A stretch of DNA of 64,000 nt from Neocallimastix lanati (nom. inval.) (GCA_016946835.1 JACVTC010000049.1:471501-535500); one strand, 5' to 3'. Counted from the first letter of the stretch, positions 36,401 through 49,087 are shown. Numbers and translations: made by a program. The notes: generated by a model from the letters alone, not told the origin.

Positions 36401-36896
36401 AAAAAATTAAAATTCAAAAACACAATTTGAAAATCTGAAGCTTTTTATTATGAATTTTAATATTTATTATATTCTCTTAAGCATTAATACACGAAATATG
36501 TATATCTAAATTTTTTTTTAATTTATTTTGTAGTAATAACTTTTTTATTTAATTTTATTTTAATATATTTATTTCTTTTATTAAAATAATTAATATAACA
36601 TAAAACAAAATGTATAAATACTTAAATAATAATAATAATATATATTTATTTTTATTTTATTTTTTTTTGTATATATTTATTATTCTATTAATTCTTTGTT
36701 ATAATATTTAATGAAATATTGAATAAAAAGTTAAAATACAAGCCAAACTATATAGTGTTGAACCATCAAATATATAGCTTGTTAACCCTTCATACAATAA
36801 GTGCCCATAGCTCTTTATTGATAAGTTGATAATGTCGATTGTTAATTATTAAGAGACTTAATAAAAAGAAGGTAGCAATATTAAATTCTTTTTAAT
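36401..36896. other. AT-rich gap between two minus-strand elements
   Basis: No coding sequence. A stretch with mixed composition (about 36740-36850: ATAAGTGCCCATAGCTC and neighbours) could be LTR-derived, but no second copy is in the window. Confidence 0.4.
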
Positions 36897-38939
36897 TTGG
36901 CTAACTTATTGTTAGTAATAAAGAAGATAATAACGTATACTTCCAAGTATCAACCAACAAGATCAAATAATTCTTTCCCGCCGGTTTTAAAGAGTGACTT
37001 ACGAAGTAAATTGGCTTTTCAGTACCATTCTCATCTTTCTGAAGTAAAACACCTCCAATACCATCGAAAGAAGCTTCCGTTCTGATTATTAATTGTTTTT
37101 CAAAGTCAGGCATAACAAGAATAGGAGCAGATGCTAATTTTAATTTCAACTCATTAAATCTTTCTTCTTGTTCTTTACCCCAAGCAAATTTTACACCTTT
37201 TTTTAACAAGTTTTAATAATGGTTTTTCGATATTAGTGAAGTTAAGAATTAATTTACTATAATAACCCACTGTACCAAGGAAAGATTGTAATTGTGTAAC
37301 ATTTTTTGGTGATATTCATTCTAATATTACTTGAACTTTAGCTTGAATAGGGGAAATACCATTAATTGATAATGTATGTCCTAACAAATCGACTTTTATT
37401 TTTAAGAAGTGACATTTTTCTAAGTTAATTTTTAATCCATTTTCTTTAATAATATCAAATACTTTCTTAATATCTTTAATATGTTGTTCAATGGAGGGTG
37501 AAAATATAACTAGATCATCGATATAAACAAACATGCATACTCCAATAAGAGGAAAGAATATTCTGTTCATTTCCCTTTGAAAAGTACCTGGGGCATTGCA
37601 TAAACCAAAGGGCATAACTAAGAATTGATAGTTACCATACATTATAGCAAAGCTAGTTTTAGGAATATCTTCTTTGTTCATGGGGATCTGATGAAATCCC
37701 GAAAATAAATCAATCGTAGTAAAAACTTTAACTTTTTTCCAAATAGAATAAAATTTCATCTATAAGCAGTAACGAATATGCATCTGTAATAGTAAGATTG
37801 TTTAATTTTCGAAAATCTATACATATTCTCCTCTGTTTATTTTTCTTAGGCACTAAAATAACGGGAGAAGACCAAGGGGGGTGTGATGGTTCAATTAATT
37901 TATTTTTGATAAGTTTTTCTAATGCTTGAACTTTAGAAAGTCGATAGCATCTCTGTTTAATCGGTTTAACATTAGGCTCGAGTTGAATATTATGAGGTAC
38001 CAATTTAGTTGGTTTCAATTCATCAATTTTTGTGGCAAGAATGGTATTATATTCATAAAATAACCTTTTTACTTCATTTCTTAGTTTTTTTTGAATTCCT
38101 ATAAGTATTTTTTGAAGTTGATCTTTTTCAAAAACACCATTTTCATTAATAATATCTACTTCTTTAGTTGTTGTTTTAGAGTCTTCTATTTTGTTTTGAG
38201 TTGTTGTTAAGTTATTATTAATATTATCAATTTCATTAACAAAGCAATAAAGATAGGAATTATTATTAATATCAGAATTTATTTTATAATATATAATTAT
38301 TGATTCAGCATCTTCATCATCACTAATAACATTTCCTTTCTCTTCTTTGCAAGATTTGAAACACACATCCATTTGTTATTTTCTTTCATTACACACAAAT
38401 TATTATTAATAGGATTAATAAATAAATTATTTTCTTTAAGTATTTTATAGCTAATTAAAATATCTAATAGGTTTTGGTGATTATCTATAACTCTGAATAT
38501 ATCATGAATAGCTAAGTCTCCAAGTTGAACTTTTAGCAAGTAGATTTCAGTATTAGCATTCTCTGTAGATAATAATTGAACAATATTATTTTTAACGAAT
38601 CCAATTGGTTATACATCTCTTAACTTGTTTAAAAATTGTCTAGTAATAATATTAATGCTTGCGCCTGTATCTAAAAATACAGTACCTTGGACTTCATTAA
38701 TTAAACATTCAACTGTAGCAACATCTTCCCTACGTACAGCAGATAATACAACCTCTTCAGGTGTCTCTTTAATTGTTTCTGTAGTTTTTAATTTTAAAGC
38801 CTTTACAATATCAGCACGGAGTTTAGGACTAACGTCCAATAGTTGAGGTAATGTAATATTAGCAAACTTAGTACTTATGTCTTTACAAATTTCATACTTT
38901 GATTTATCTTCTGTAAAAGAAGACACTAAAATAGATTAC

Positions 38940-39550
38940 ATAACAAAGACACAATAAATTTTATTTTATTAAAAAATTTTTTATTAAAAATATATTTTAT
39001 TAATATTTAATATTTATTAATAGTTATTTGTTCAATAACAATTACATCGAGAAAAAAATGTGAAAAGTATCTTCTATTTATACTTTTCCTAAATACATTG
39101 ATAATATATTATTTTATTTAAATTACATATATTTTAATATAAAACTATCCTAATGAATTTTATTAAATAATAAATTTATAAACTATAACTAAATTTAGAA
39201 AAATATAATTATTAATTAAACTAAATACTAAATAATTAAAATTAAGTATATTTATTATCTATTTATTATTTTAATATTATAATTCTTTATTTATTATCGA
39301 TTTAAAAACAATGTTAAAGGAGTCATGATTAAATTTTGAAACTTAATTTTCACAAAATAAATTATTAATTTATTTTGTTTTAAACTTTAATTAATTCATT
39401 TAAATTATTTTAAAATAATAATTTTCTCAGAATTAAATTTTATAAAAATTATTACATCAAAAACTTGTCTTGTGGCTTAAATAATATAATTCAAAAATTT
39501 AGTGTATATGATTTATTTACTTTGTTTATTATTTTATAAATCAAAGAATA
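38940..39550 (-). mobile_element. Solo-LTR-like insertion in the element at 36.9-41.4 kb
   Basis: A ~610-bp very AT-rich, non-coding block separates the protease from the linker of an otherwise colinear element. On the minus strand it holds TATAAATAGAAGATACTTTTC near 39090-39070, a TATA box within a small inverted repeat (GAAAAGTA ... TACTTTTC). This suggests an LTR. Its ends and target duplication could not be fixed by eye. Confidence 0.45.
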
Positions 39551-40051
39551 ATTTACATTTTTGAATTACACAAGAAAAATTTTTAATTTAAAATGTGATT
39601 GGGATAATCACATCTTTACATCTTCCATGATGGTTATTTGCTTATTGGGATTGTTGGTTTTAACTTACTCCTCTTCTAATTATACGCTTGGAAGTTTGGC
39701 TCTAAATTCTTTATTAGAACTAACTCCAAGATTCTTAATACTTTCTAATATTTCTTTTTCTTTTTGTTTCTTTGAATTTCGTTTAGCTTTGTTGATTGAG
39801 GGTTGGGCAGTAACTGACACATCAATCTCTTCAAGTCTTTCGGTTTCATTTATAGGAGTGTTAGATATTGTATTTGTTTCGTTGATTTCAATTTCTATAT
39901 CTTCTTGGGTGGTAGTATTAGAGTTAGAAGTATTATTATTTATTTTATTTTCATTTGGTTTTCTTTTATCTCTTGAATATGGTTTTTCAATAACTAGTTT
40001 TCTTTTTCTTCTAACTGAAATAGCTACTATTTCATCATTGGTTTGATTACT

Positions 40052-40084
40052 GGGAGTTTCCCTTCTCCCGTTTAGAAGTTTAAA
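40052..40084 (-). promoter_or_regulatory. Predicted -1 ribosomal frameshift signal (gag end)
   Basis: Minus strand: TTTAAAC, 8-base spacer with the gag stop, then GGGAG-loop-CTCCC. Shared with three other lineage-A copies although loops and spacers differ. Confidence 0.7.
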
Positions 40085-41434
40085 TGATTGTTTGAATTTA
40101 TTGTATTATTTTGATCTTCTAATTTAGCAAGTTCTTTAAAAGAATAAGTACATTGTTTAAAAATGTGTCCTTGTTGTCTACAACGGTAACAAATAATATG
40201 GGATTTCTCAGAATTAAATGCATTTCTGGCTTGTTTAATTTCATTATTTACTAGGTTATTTCTTATTTTACTATCTTATAATATTTTGTGTGGTGTTTTC
40301 TAAATTATTATTTTGCATAATCTCATTTTTAGAATTGAATTTTGTATTATAATTATTAGTTGTAAATTCTCTATTTTCATTATAATTTGTATAATTTCGA
40401 GGTGTTTTCTTAAAGTAATATTGTCTTCTATTATGATTATAACTATAACTTTAAAAATTGAATTGTTTAAATGGATGAATGTTACGTCGGTAATAGAACG
40501 GTTGAGAATTAAAAACTGTCGTCATCACGGTTTCATTTCTAAGATTTCCTCCTTCTTCAGCTCTTTCAGCTAACTCTGCTTCTTCAAAAGCATCTTCGAG
40601 ATCTATACATCATTGTGTTATTACTTGTGATCTAGCATAAGGACGATAGATAATCGAATCAGCATAATCTTCTATTGTTATAAATGTTTGGTACAATTTT
40701 AGTAGACATATAAATTTTCCTAAATCTCCTATTAAAGTTTTTTATGCTTTCTCCTCTTTGAATTTTCATTCGTTATAGTATTTTGTGGAGTTACTTCCAA
40801 TGAATTTTCAATTGCTTCTTTTATATCTCTCATTGATGGAAAATGTTCATTATCTTCCTCGTTTGTAGTATATAGTTCTTGTAAAATACCTCTCAACTTT
40901 CCTTCTACACACTCCATTGCCCAGGTAAGAATGCTTCCTGGGTTTGTAATATCCGCCAGGGCCATAATTCTTGAAAATTCATCACTCCATGAATCAACAT
41001 CCCTTGCGCTTTCGTTGACTTTCCAGTTCTAATATTTTCATTTTGATCAAAAATTATACTGTTTTAATATTTAATTAATTAATGGATGGATGAACAAGGA
41101 GATAAATGTCTTATTTAAATTTATTTTTATTATTTTTATTATTAGTAATTATTTTATTTATTAAATTGATGAATGTATATATTCTTTTAGTTGTATATTT
41201 TCAATAAGTTGATGGATGAATAAATGAATAAATTTTTTTTTTTTTTTTTATATCTTAAACTAAATTTTGAAATGATTAAATATTAAAAAAAACTAAAATA
41301 TTACTGAATTGAAATTTTAATTGTTAATAAAATGAAAAATTTTACTGAATGTTTTGATTTTTGTTGTTGAGACTTTATTTTATATTAATAATTCTAAAAA
41401 AAAGAAAACCTTATACCTTCGGTGTTATAAGTTC

Positions 41435-41446
41435 ATTATTCGCCAG
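41435..41446 (-). promoter_or_regulatory. Primer-binding-site candidate
   Basis: Minus strand TGGCGAATAATG directly after the block at 41447-41575. A near copy, TGGCGAGTAATG, occurs on the minus strand at about 41954-41943. The word is complementary to a tRNA ending ...TCGCCA. Position at the 5' end of the minus-strand element supports it. Confidence 0.45.
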
Positions 41447-41575
41447 TGCTCGATCTTGTCCGGAAACCCTGTCAACACTCGAATAGTTAACGAACTACGG
41501 AGAGGTGTCGTGGGGAGTATAGATTTATATTACTCCGGGACGGAAAATCGCACTCACAAGATCGATTAAAAACCT
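41447..41575 (-). repeat. GC-richer LTR-end block
   Basis: A 130-bp island with far more C/G than its surroundings. Outer arms TCGATCTTGT (41449) and ACAAGATCGA (about 41557) are inverted, and an inner GGAGTATA ... TACTCC hairpin lies near 41514-41537. Placed next to the primer-binding candidate it fits the R/U5 end of a minus-strand LTR; the outer limit of that LTR is not clear. Confidence 0.4.
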
Positions 41576-41958
41576 TAATTAATAATAAATTGGAATCATC
41601 CTAACTTATTATTAATTAATTTTCTTACGGTTTAAACACTGTATATGAACTATTATACTCTTTGATTTTAATATTCTCAAAAAGTAAAAATAATAAATTT
41701 TTATAATTATTAATTTTTTATAATTACTATTAATAATATTTTATAATAAATTTTTTCTTTTTTCTATTTTTTTTTTATTTATTTATTATCGATTTTATTT
41801 ATTTATATTTATTTTATTTATTTTATTATTTATTTAATTATTTATTTATTGATTGAAAAAAATTTTTTTTCTAAACCTTATTAATTATTAAAATTTTCTC
41901 AAATTACTATTTTCATATTATTTTATCTCTTCAGTCTTGCATTACTCGCCAAATTTTA

Positions 41959-42530
41959 TGGTACAAGATCTGAAGATTTTATTAATAAAAAAATATATTC
42001 TAATAATAAGAAAAATTTTTAATAATATTCTCTAAATCTATATTTAAATTAAATAATAAACTATTCTAATTTTAGTCTAAATTATCCTAATCTAATATAA
42101 TCTAAACTAAATTAAAATAACTTATACTAATATCCTAATCTAAACTAAACTAATCTAAACTAAATTAAAATAACTTATACTAATATTCTAATCTAAACTA
42201 AACTAATCTAAACTAAATAATTTCACTAAACCTATTGCTATTTCTATAAAATGTTTAATCTAACTAATCTATTACTAGGCTAATTTTTATATTATACTAC
42301 CTTACTACTATACACTAAACTCAAAAAACTACTAATTAAACACTTTAAGAACACTAAATTTAGAAAAACTATTTAATTTATTATTTTATCTTTTAGAAAA
42401 TATTAAAAAAATAATATAATAATAAAGTCATAATAAAAAAGAGAGAGAACTAAAATATTGTGTTACTTTGTTCTTATTTATACTAATAAAATATTTATTT
42501 GATTGGATTAAAAATAAAAATAAAAAAATA
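41959..42530 (-). repeat. LTR, copy 1 of a minus-strand family
   Basis: Begins on the plus strand TGGTACAAGATCTGAAGA and shares with 54539-54995 a diagnostic stretch: AGAACTAAA(A/G)TATTGT, TTACTTTGTTCTT, ATTTATTTGATTGGA(T/G)T. On the minus strand TATAAATAAGAACAAAG would be its TATA box. The right boundary is approximate. Confidence 0.55.
42104..42215. repeat. ~57-bp tandem repeat inside the LTR
   Basis: Two full copies of TCTAAACTAAATTAAAATAA then CTTATACTAATATCCTAA, built from TCTAAACTAAAC units. Confidence 0.75.
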
Positions 42531-43383
42531 TTATTTAATAATAAAAATTTGTCGAAAATTAAATGGAAATTGATCAATTCAAAATTACTTTATTGTAATG
42601 AACTGGGTGTTATAACCGCTAGGTTGTTATAGGAATCAATAATAAATAACTGAAAATTAACTATTAATTGACACAATAATTGACTATAAAATTTATTTAG
42701 TTATGGTTTATATTTTATTTATTATTGATTGAATGTTAACATCGACTCAAAGAGTCAAAATAAAATAAAATACATGAGTTTTATATTCAAAAATCTATTC
42801 TAAATATTACATTATTGGTTATATAATTTAAAATAGAAAATATATTTAATTATTATTAAAATATAATTTATCTAACTATTAATTAATTTATCCATTTACG
42901 TATTATTAAAATTTATTTAAGATATTATTTAGCATTCATTTAATTAATTAAAATATAAATTTATCTAAATATTAATTATTTATTCATTTAATTATTTTAT
43001 TATAAAAAATATTATTTCAAAAAGTAAAAGTAATATTTGAAACAGTAACAACCACTATGATAGTACAAGCAGGTACCACTGAACCACTTTAGCAGCAATG
43101 ACGAATCTGTGTAATAATTCTATTAAAAACTAACTCAAAATAGAATTATTAACCACAACTTAGCGACTAATTCATTAAGTTGAGAAAATAAAATAAAATA
43201 AATTTTTTTTTACCTTTAGAGTTTATTATAAAATTAATTATAATAATAACACAAAAAGTAAGAGAAGAATTGTTTGTATAAATTTGATTTTAAAAATATG
43301 TTTTTGAATAAAATATTTTAATTAATTTATTAAAGTTAAAAATATAAAATTGTTACTATTATAACTATGTTTTTTATAATAAT

Positions 43384-43970
43384 AACTCTTGATTTCTCAA
43401 AGAGAACTCAAGAGCCTTATTTATATTTTTTTATGAAAATAAGGTTAAATAAGAAAGGGTTTTCTAATCTTAACAAATCTCTTATCTAGGAAAAGATTAG
43501 ATAGAAAAACCTAGATAAGTTTTTGATCGATATTCTATCCATATCGATCATCGCATTAATTAAGTAAAACCGATTACTTCTAAAAAGTAATTGGAAAAAA
43601 TCTTAATTAACCGATTTTCCAATCTAATCTAATGATCGAAAATAAAAGAATAAAATAATAAAAGATATTTCGATCATATAATTTATCCTTATATTAAAAA
43701 TATAAAATTAAATAGTTAATAAAATACAGAATACATTATAAAATACAGAATACAATACAATACAGAATACATTAGTTATAGTAGAGAATTTAACATATTG
43801 TAAATATATTATTTAAAATTAATTAAATAAATTTTGTTAAATTAATGAATATTTAAAAGTAAATTAAATAAATTTAATAAATATTATATGTAATTAAATA
43901 AAGTTATAGTTATAATAACTTAACTAAGAAAATATAATTATTTGTTAGCAAATAATTATAGATTCTTACA
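43384..43970 (+). repeat. Right part of an LTR with hairpin, ends TTCTTACA
   Basis: From the hairpin CTCTTGATTTCTC ... GAGAACTCAAGAG (43384) through an ATACAGAATACA array (about 43728-43780) to GATTCTTACA at 43970. The last ~250 bp return inverted at 63591-64000. ATCTGATACAGAGTGG follows directly and could be the start of an internal region. The left end was not found. Confidence 0.55.
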
Positions 43971-44460
43971 ATCTGATACAGAGTGGAATTCTTAAACATG
44001 AAATTATTATAAAAGCTTGAATAATATCTAATCTATTCAACAACAAATTAATAAATTAAAATTAGAAATTAAAATCATAATAAAAAAAAATTTATTTTAA
44101 TTAAATTCTAAAACTCGAAATTATACTTTAATTCTATTTTTATTTTTAAAATGATAAAATACTAAAGTTAATTAATTTCTCTTTTTAATTAAAAGTAAAT
44201 AGTTTGTAAACAATTTTCTCTTTTTTTATTATTTTGAATTCTTTGTTTATAATAATTCTTATATTAATTGTTTATTTGTTTATTTTATTGTTTATTTTAT
44301 TATTTATTTTTATAAATATAATTATTCATAATTGTTTTATTATTAAAAATTGTAAATACTTTAAATTATTGTAAAAATATAAATACTTGTAAATATTTTA
44401 TAAAATTAATTTCTCGTTGTTATTAAAAATGTAATAAAAAAAATAATAACCAAATATTAT

Positions 44461-44600
44461 ATTAATAAATAATAATAAAAATTAATAAATAATAATAAAA
44501 ATTAATAAATAATAATAAAAATTAATAAATAATAATAAAAATTAATAAATAATAATAAAAATTAATAAATAATAATAAAAATTAATAAATAATAATAAAA
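44461..44600. repeat. 20-bp tandem array, seven perfect copies
   Basis: Unit ATTAATAAATAATAATAAAA. There are no spacers between units. Confidence 0.95.
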
Positions 44601-44807
44601 ATTAATACTAAACACCAAAGAAATGTATAATTTTGAAAAATTAATAACAATTCAGTGTTAAACTAGAATAATAATAACTTAATTACTAATAATAATAAAA
44701 CAAACTCATTTATATTGAATTTTATATTAAATCAAACTTGATACATCTATTATCACTTTTGAAGTAATAACTTCAAATTAAGATAATAGAATCGTTTGTC
44801 AAATCTG

Positions 44808-46734
44808 TGTAAGGAATTTAGATAAAATATCTATATTCCTTAGTTAAATATTAATATTGTTAAGATAATAACTGAATTTCAATTCAATTTCAATTTCAAT
44901 AATTCAGTTATTTGAATTTCAATATTAAAAAATAATAATAATATAATTATTATTAAATTAACTTTATTAATATATTTAGGAATTAGTCTAAGCCAACTAA
45001 TTGATTAAATATTATTAACATATTGATATTAATATTAATATATATTAAATAATGATATAAAACAAATATGTGTAGTAACATATTTGTATATTTAATAATA
45101 ATTATTAAATATTAAATTTATATCATTTTGATAATAATTATTTTATTTTATTTTATTTCAATATGTATTATTATAATTATAATAATTATAATACTTTATT
45201 TCATATAAAATTTATATAGTTCTATATATTAGAATATGTAATTAATATATTACCTATTTCTTATAAATTAAATTATTTATATTAGAAATAGAGAACTCTC
45301 TTGTAAATTTTTAGGAATTAGAATTATTATTTTAATTGTACGAATATTATATTTTTATTAATAAAATTTACTAAACTACCATTATTTAATACCCACTGCT
45401 TATAAATTATTGCACATAAAAGTCCCGCATATCATTATCAAAATCTTTACATATTATATTTTATAATTAAAATATAATATTTAGTTATATTAGATTCTTA
45501 TATTTTATTTATATTAAATATTTATATTATTATCTTACTTTATAATATCAATATCAAACTTATATTAATACTATTACATATTCATATTAATAATTAATAT
45601 TTTAATAATTAATTATTTTATATAAATACATGTTTAAATCTTTGATTAATCCTTTGTAGGATTATTGTAATTTAAATTATAGTAATAATTATATAAAATA
45701 ATAATGTAATAAAATATTATTATAATTAAATAAAATTTATATTTTAAATAAAAAACTTAATTATAAAATTTACTAATAACAATATGTTTTAAATAAGAGT
45801 AAAATTAAATTATTAATTAATTACTATAATTTGGCATCTTGACCTAATCAAACCAAATTATCTTAAAACTTTAACAAATATTATTAATATTTATTATTAT
45901 GGATAAGTATAATTATTAAATACTAAATAAAATTTTATATAAACTCTAATTAAATATCATATACTAAAATTACTATTTATTATAAATTTAAATTCTAGAT
46001 TTCCATTTTAAGAAACCAATAATATAAATTATTTTACCAAAATAAATAAATATTTATATTAATTAAAATTAAGTTTAATAAAAATTTAATTTACTATTAA
46101 TATCAAAAATTAAATAATAATTTTTCTTTTCCAATGACAATTTGGTTTTTAATTATTATTTAATATTAATAAATCACATTATCATTTCATCAGGTTTTTC
46201 TGCTAGTCTTTTCCTGATGAATTATCAATTAGATTAGTACAGTCTATTAAATAATAAATTAACAATATATATTTAATATAAACAAAATAAATAATGAACA
46301 AATTAAATAATTTCAATTAATAATTAAATAAAAAAAAATGAAAATAGATAACAAATGATTAAATTTTAATAAATAAAATATATTAAAAATAAAACAAATA
46401 ATAACTTATTAGTAATAAAAATTAATATATAATTAAATAATAATTATTAAAATAAAGAAATAATTAAATAAATCAAAATGTATAAAAGAACTCTTGATTT
46501 CCTAAAAGGAAATCAAGAGTTATTATTTTAAAAAAATATATTAATAAAGAAATTTAAGAATTCAATTTAAATAAAAAAAAAATTTTTTTTAATTTTTTAA
46601 ATTTTTTTAATTTTTTTAATATATTTTTGAATAAACTATTTTAATTATTTTTTTTAAAATATTTTTTAACCTTTTAAATTTTTAAATCATAAAAGAAACT
46701 ATTTAAAATATAATTTATTTAATAGTTTCTTACA
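44808..46734 (+). mobile_element. Solo LTR with 5-bp target duplication and a nested repeat
   Basis: Starts TGTAAGGAATTTAG and ends TAGTTTCTTACA, with ATCTG on both sides (44803-44807 and 46735-46739). The parts 44850-45050 and 45440-45850 are the reverse complement of 53860-54490 in the related LTR at 53416-54532. Hairpins: TTCATCAGG ... CCTGATGAA (about 46187-46222) and ACTCTTGATTTCC ... GGAAATCAAGAGT (about 46490). A second repeat (45053-45434) interrupts it. Confidence 0.65.
45053..45434 (+). repeat. Nested ~382-bp LTR-like repeat
   Basis: Begins TGATATAAAACAAATATG and ends CCCGCATATCA, with matching inverted ends (TGATAT/ATATCA). It is absent from the corresponding place of the related LTR at 53416-54532, where the flanks join within about 45 bp. 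Relatives lie at 22648 and 23140. A clean target duplication is not visible. Confidence 0.5.
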
Positions 46735-46739
46735 ATCTG

Positions 46740-48010
46740 GTACGTTACTCACTAAAGTAGAGTAGAATAAATTATTAAAAATACAAGAAAATAAATAATT
46801 CTTTATCTATTTTATTATAATAGGTATAAGGTTTAATTAGTATATAAAAATATAATATTAATAAAAATAATTTTAATTAATAGATAACCAATAAGAATTA
46901 AGATAAATTATAGTATAAAAATAAGTAAAAGATAAAATATTAACAAAGAGGAACTTAATAAGCTAATATCTTTAAAGAATATAATAGTTAAAATAGGAAT
47001 ATTATTCGGGTGAATAAATATTTAGAATATTTGGTTAATATTATTAATAAAATATAAATTTAAGGATATAATAAAGTTATAATAAAATTATATGTACTTA
47101 TTTAAAGAACAAAACTTATAAATAAAATAAAGACTTAAAAGTAACACATTATTATTTATTAAAAATTTATTATTAATGTTGTGTTATAATTTTTTTTATT
47201 TATTTCTTTTATTAGAATATATTATTTTATAATTTTACAACTTGCTTTCCTCAAATCATATAAAAGGTACAATATATAAAAATAACGTACCAAATCTTGA
47301 TATCGTTACATTTATTAACTTCATTTATTTAAAAATAATATAATATACATTTTTATATATCTTAATAATAATGTTACATAGATCATAAATGTATTACAAA
47401 AATATTTGTAATGTAGCGAGCCATATTTTACATACATAAAATTACTTAATAAAATTTACTATATAAATTTGTATAACTATATAATTAGTAATAAAATAAG
47501 AATATGGTACCACCATAAATACCATAATTTAGTGAAAATTAGGTTAGAAATTATTTAATGAAATCTTATTGGTTAATAATAATTTAGTAATAATATATAT
47601 AGTTAGTAAATAATAATAGTTTAAGGAATGGTTCTTTTATTAATATTAATTTAGTTTATTAATAATTTAACCTATAAACATGTTTATTAGTATAGTTTAG
47701 TGTAGTTTTATATTTAGTTTACATTAATAACATAATAGATTTTAGTAATTAATTATATTTTATTGAATGATTTAATTATATTTTAACTAGTTAACAAATA
47801 TTTATATTGATGATGTATTTTTATTGATGAATGATAATAAATAAATAAAATAAATAAACTAAATATTAAAGAGTGAATATTATTATTGTGTGTATTATTC
47901 TATATAATATTAGAATATATTATTTTGTCAATTATTCCCTACTGTTATCGTCCAAATAAAATAAATTAAATATTGATATTGATGTTTAATAAAAATATCG
48001 TATCATAAAA
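46740..48010. other. AT-rich, probably the 5' LTR of the next element
   Basis: No coding frame. Since a primer-binding site follows at 48012, the part up to about 48005 (ending ATATCGTATCA) is probably that element's 5' LTR, but no second copy is available to define it. Confidence 0.35.
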
Positions 48011-48011
48011 A

Positions 48012-48029
48012 TGGTGGAGAATCCGGGCG
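48012..48029 (+). promoter_or_regulatory. Primer-binding site
   Basis: TGGTGGAGAATCCGGGCG shares its first nine bases with the primer-binding sites at 57453 and (minus) 55950. It is complementary to a tRNA 3' end of the form ...TCTCCACCA. Confidence 0.55.
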
Positions 48030-48206
48030 TACAAACCAAGAATATTATGAAATTTATATTTATATTGATATTTACTTTTTAAAAAATAAAGATAATTAAA
48101 TAATTAATATTAAATTAAATAATTAAATTTTTTTATAATAGTAATATATAAATTTATTTATATAAAAAAAAAAACGCGTAAATTATTATGATTATTATTA
48201 AATAAT

Positions 48207-48363
48207 AATTAAAGGTAACTGGGAATTCGAACCAGAATAAAAACGAATAAGTCTTTAATTATTATTATTAGTATAATTAATTTTTTTTAATCATCTTCTT
48301 TATTAATAATTAAAGACAACTGGGAATTCGGACCGGTATAAAAACGAATAAACCTTTAATTAA
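48207..48363 (+). repeat. Duplicated hairpin in the element leader, T-arm-like
   Basis: Two ~58-bp copies (48207-48262, 48304-48363): ATTAAAGGTAACTGGGAATT, CGAACC(A/G), ATAAAAACGAATAA, CTTTAATTA. Each closes as TTAAAG ... CTTTAA. On the minus strand each contains a tRNA T-arm-like GGTTCGAATTCCC. Confidence 0.8.
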
Positions 48364-48409
48364 GAAATGATATTATAATAAAAAAGTAGTAATAGTGTAT
48401 AAAATAAGA

Positions 48410-48444
<35 letters not shown>

Positions 48445-49087
48445 TAACAATAATAATACTAATATTATTATACGCGTAGAAATATATAAGAATATAAATT
48501 ACAAATTGAAACAATAATTAGATAAATGGCGGACGCTTCGAAAATTAGAAGAGACTTACCATACTTAGCGAATTATGGTAAGGACATAGATTCTTGGATA
48601 GAAGATCTCAAAAATATTATGGATATTTACAACATTGAGGAACCAAATAGAATTTTTATTTGGGTGAAGAACGCAGTAGAGGCCGACATAAAAAACCTTT
48701 TAAAATCCCTATGTACTACAAGAAATAATGTTAAAAGGTTTCCCTCGTATAAAGAAATCCAGAGAGCCATTGAAGATTATTTAGAAATTACTCAAAATGA
48801 TAAGTGTTCAGTTTTAAAGGCCTTAAAAATAAAGAGAAATGAAATGGCTACAATAATTCTTTTAATGGTAGTAATCATTACTTTAATAAAAATAATAAAT
48901 TTACTGGAAATAATATTACTAATAGAAATAATAATAATTTTAATGAGAATAATATTCCCACTGGAAATAATAATTTTAATAGAAATTCTAATGGAATAAA
49001 TCAGGATATTAATACTACTAGTTCAAATATTAATAGTAATTTCAACGCTAATAATAATAATAATAATAATGGAGATAGCTTTAATAA

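Larger units (their letters stand above)
36897..41446 (-). mobile_element. Ty3/gypsy lineage-A element, minus strand, with internal insertion
   Basis: Read right to left. A primer-binding-like TGGCGAATAATG (41446-41435) and leader are followed by gag (about 41040-40080) with a perfect CCHC knuckle, CYRCRQQGHIFKQC (about 40200-40155). Then come the frameshift signal (40084-40052), a linker (about 40040-39560), a 0.6-kb AT-rich insertion (38940-39550), and protease with VFLDTGASINIITRQ (about 38700-38640). RT has WSSPVILVPKKN and VYIDDLVIF, the catalytic YxDD box (about 38050-37350). The RNase H start has DGIGGVLLQKDENG (about 37200-36900). Integrase and the 3' LTR are missing. About five or more breaks; intermediate age. 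Confidence 0.85.
41576..44807. other. LTR graveyard without coding sequence
   Basis: AT-rich, no gene. It contains a minus-strand LTR (41959-42530), a 57-bp tandem repeat (42104-42215), an LTR ending at 43970 with a strong hairpin (about 43384-43413) and a 20-bp array (44461-44600). A perfect 12-bp stem (AATAATTCTATT ... AATAGAATTATT, about 43113-43150) lies within it. Confidence 0.5.

Noticed and set aside
41354-41569. 71-codon plus-strand frame
   Set aside because: It crosses an LTR end and primer-binding candidate of the minus-strand element; no protein motif.
44461-44600. CRISPR-like array
   Set aside because: Units are contiguous 20-bp repeats without spacers, in a eukaryotic sequence.
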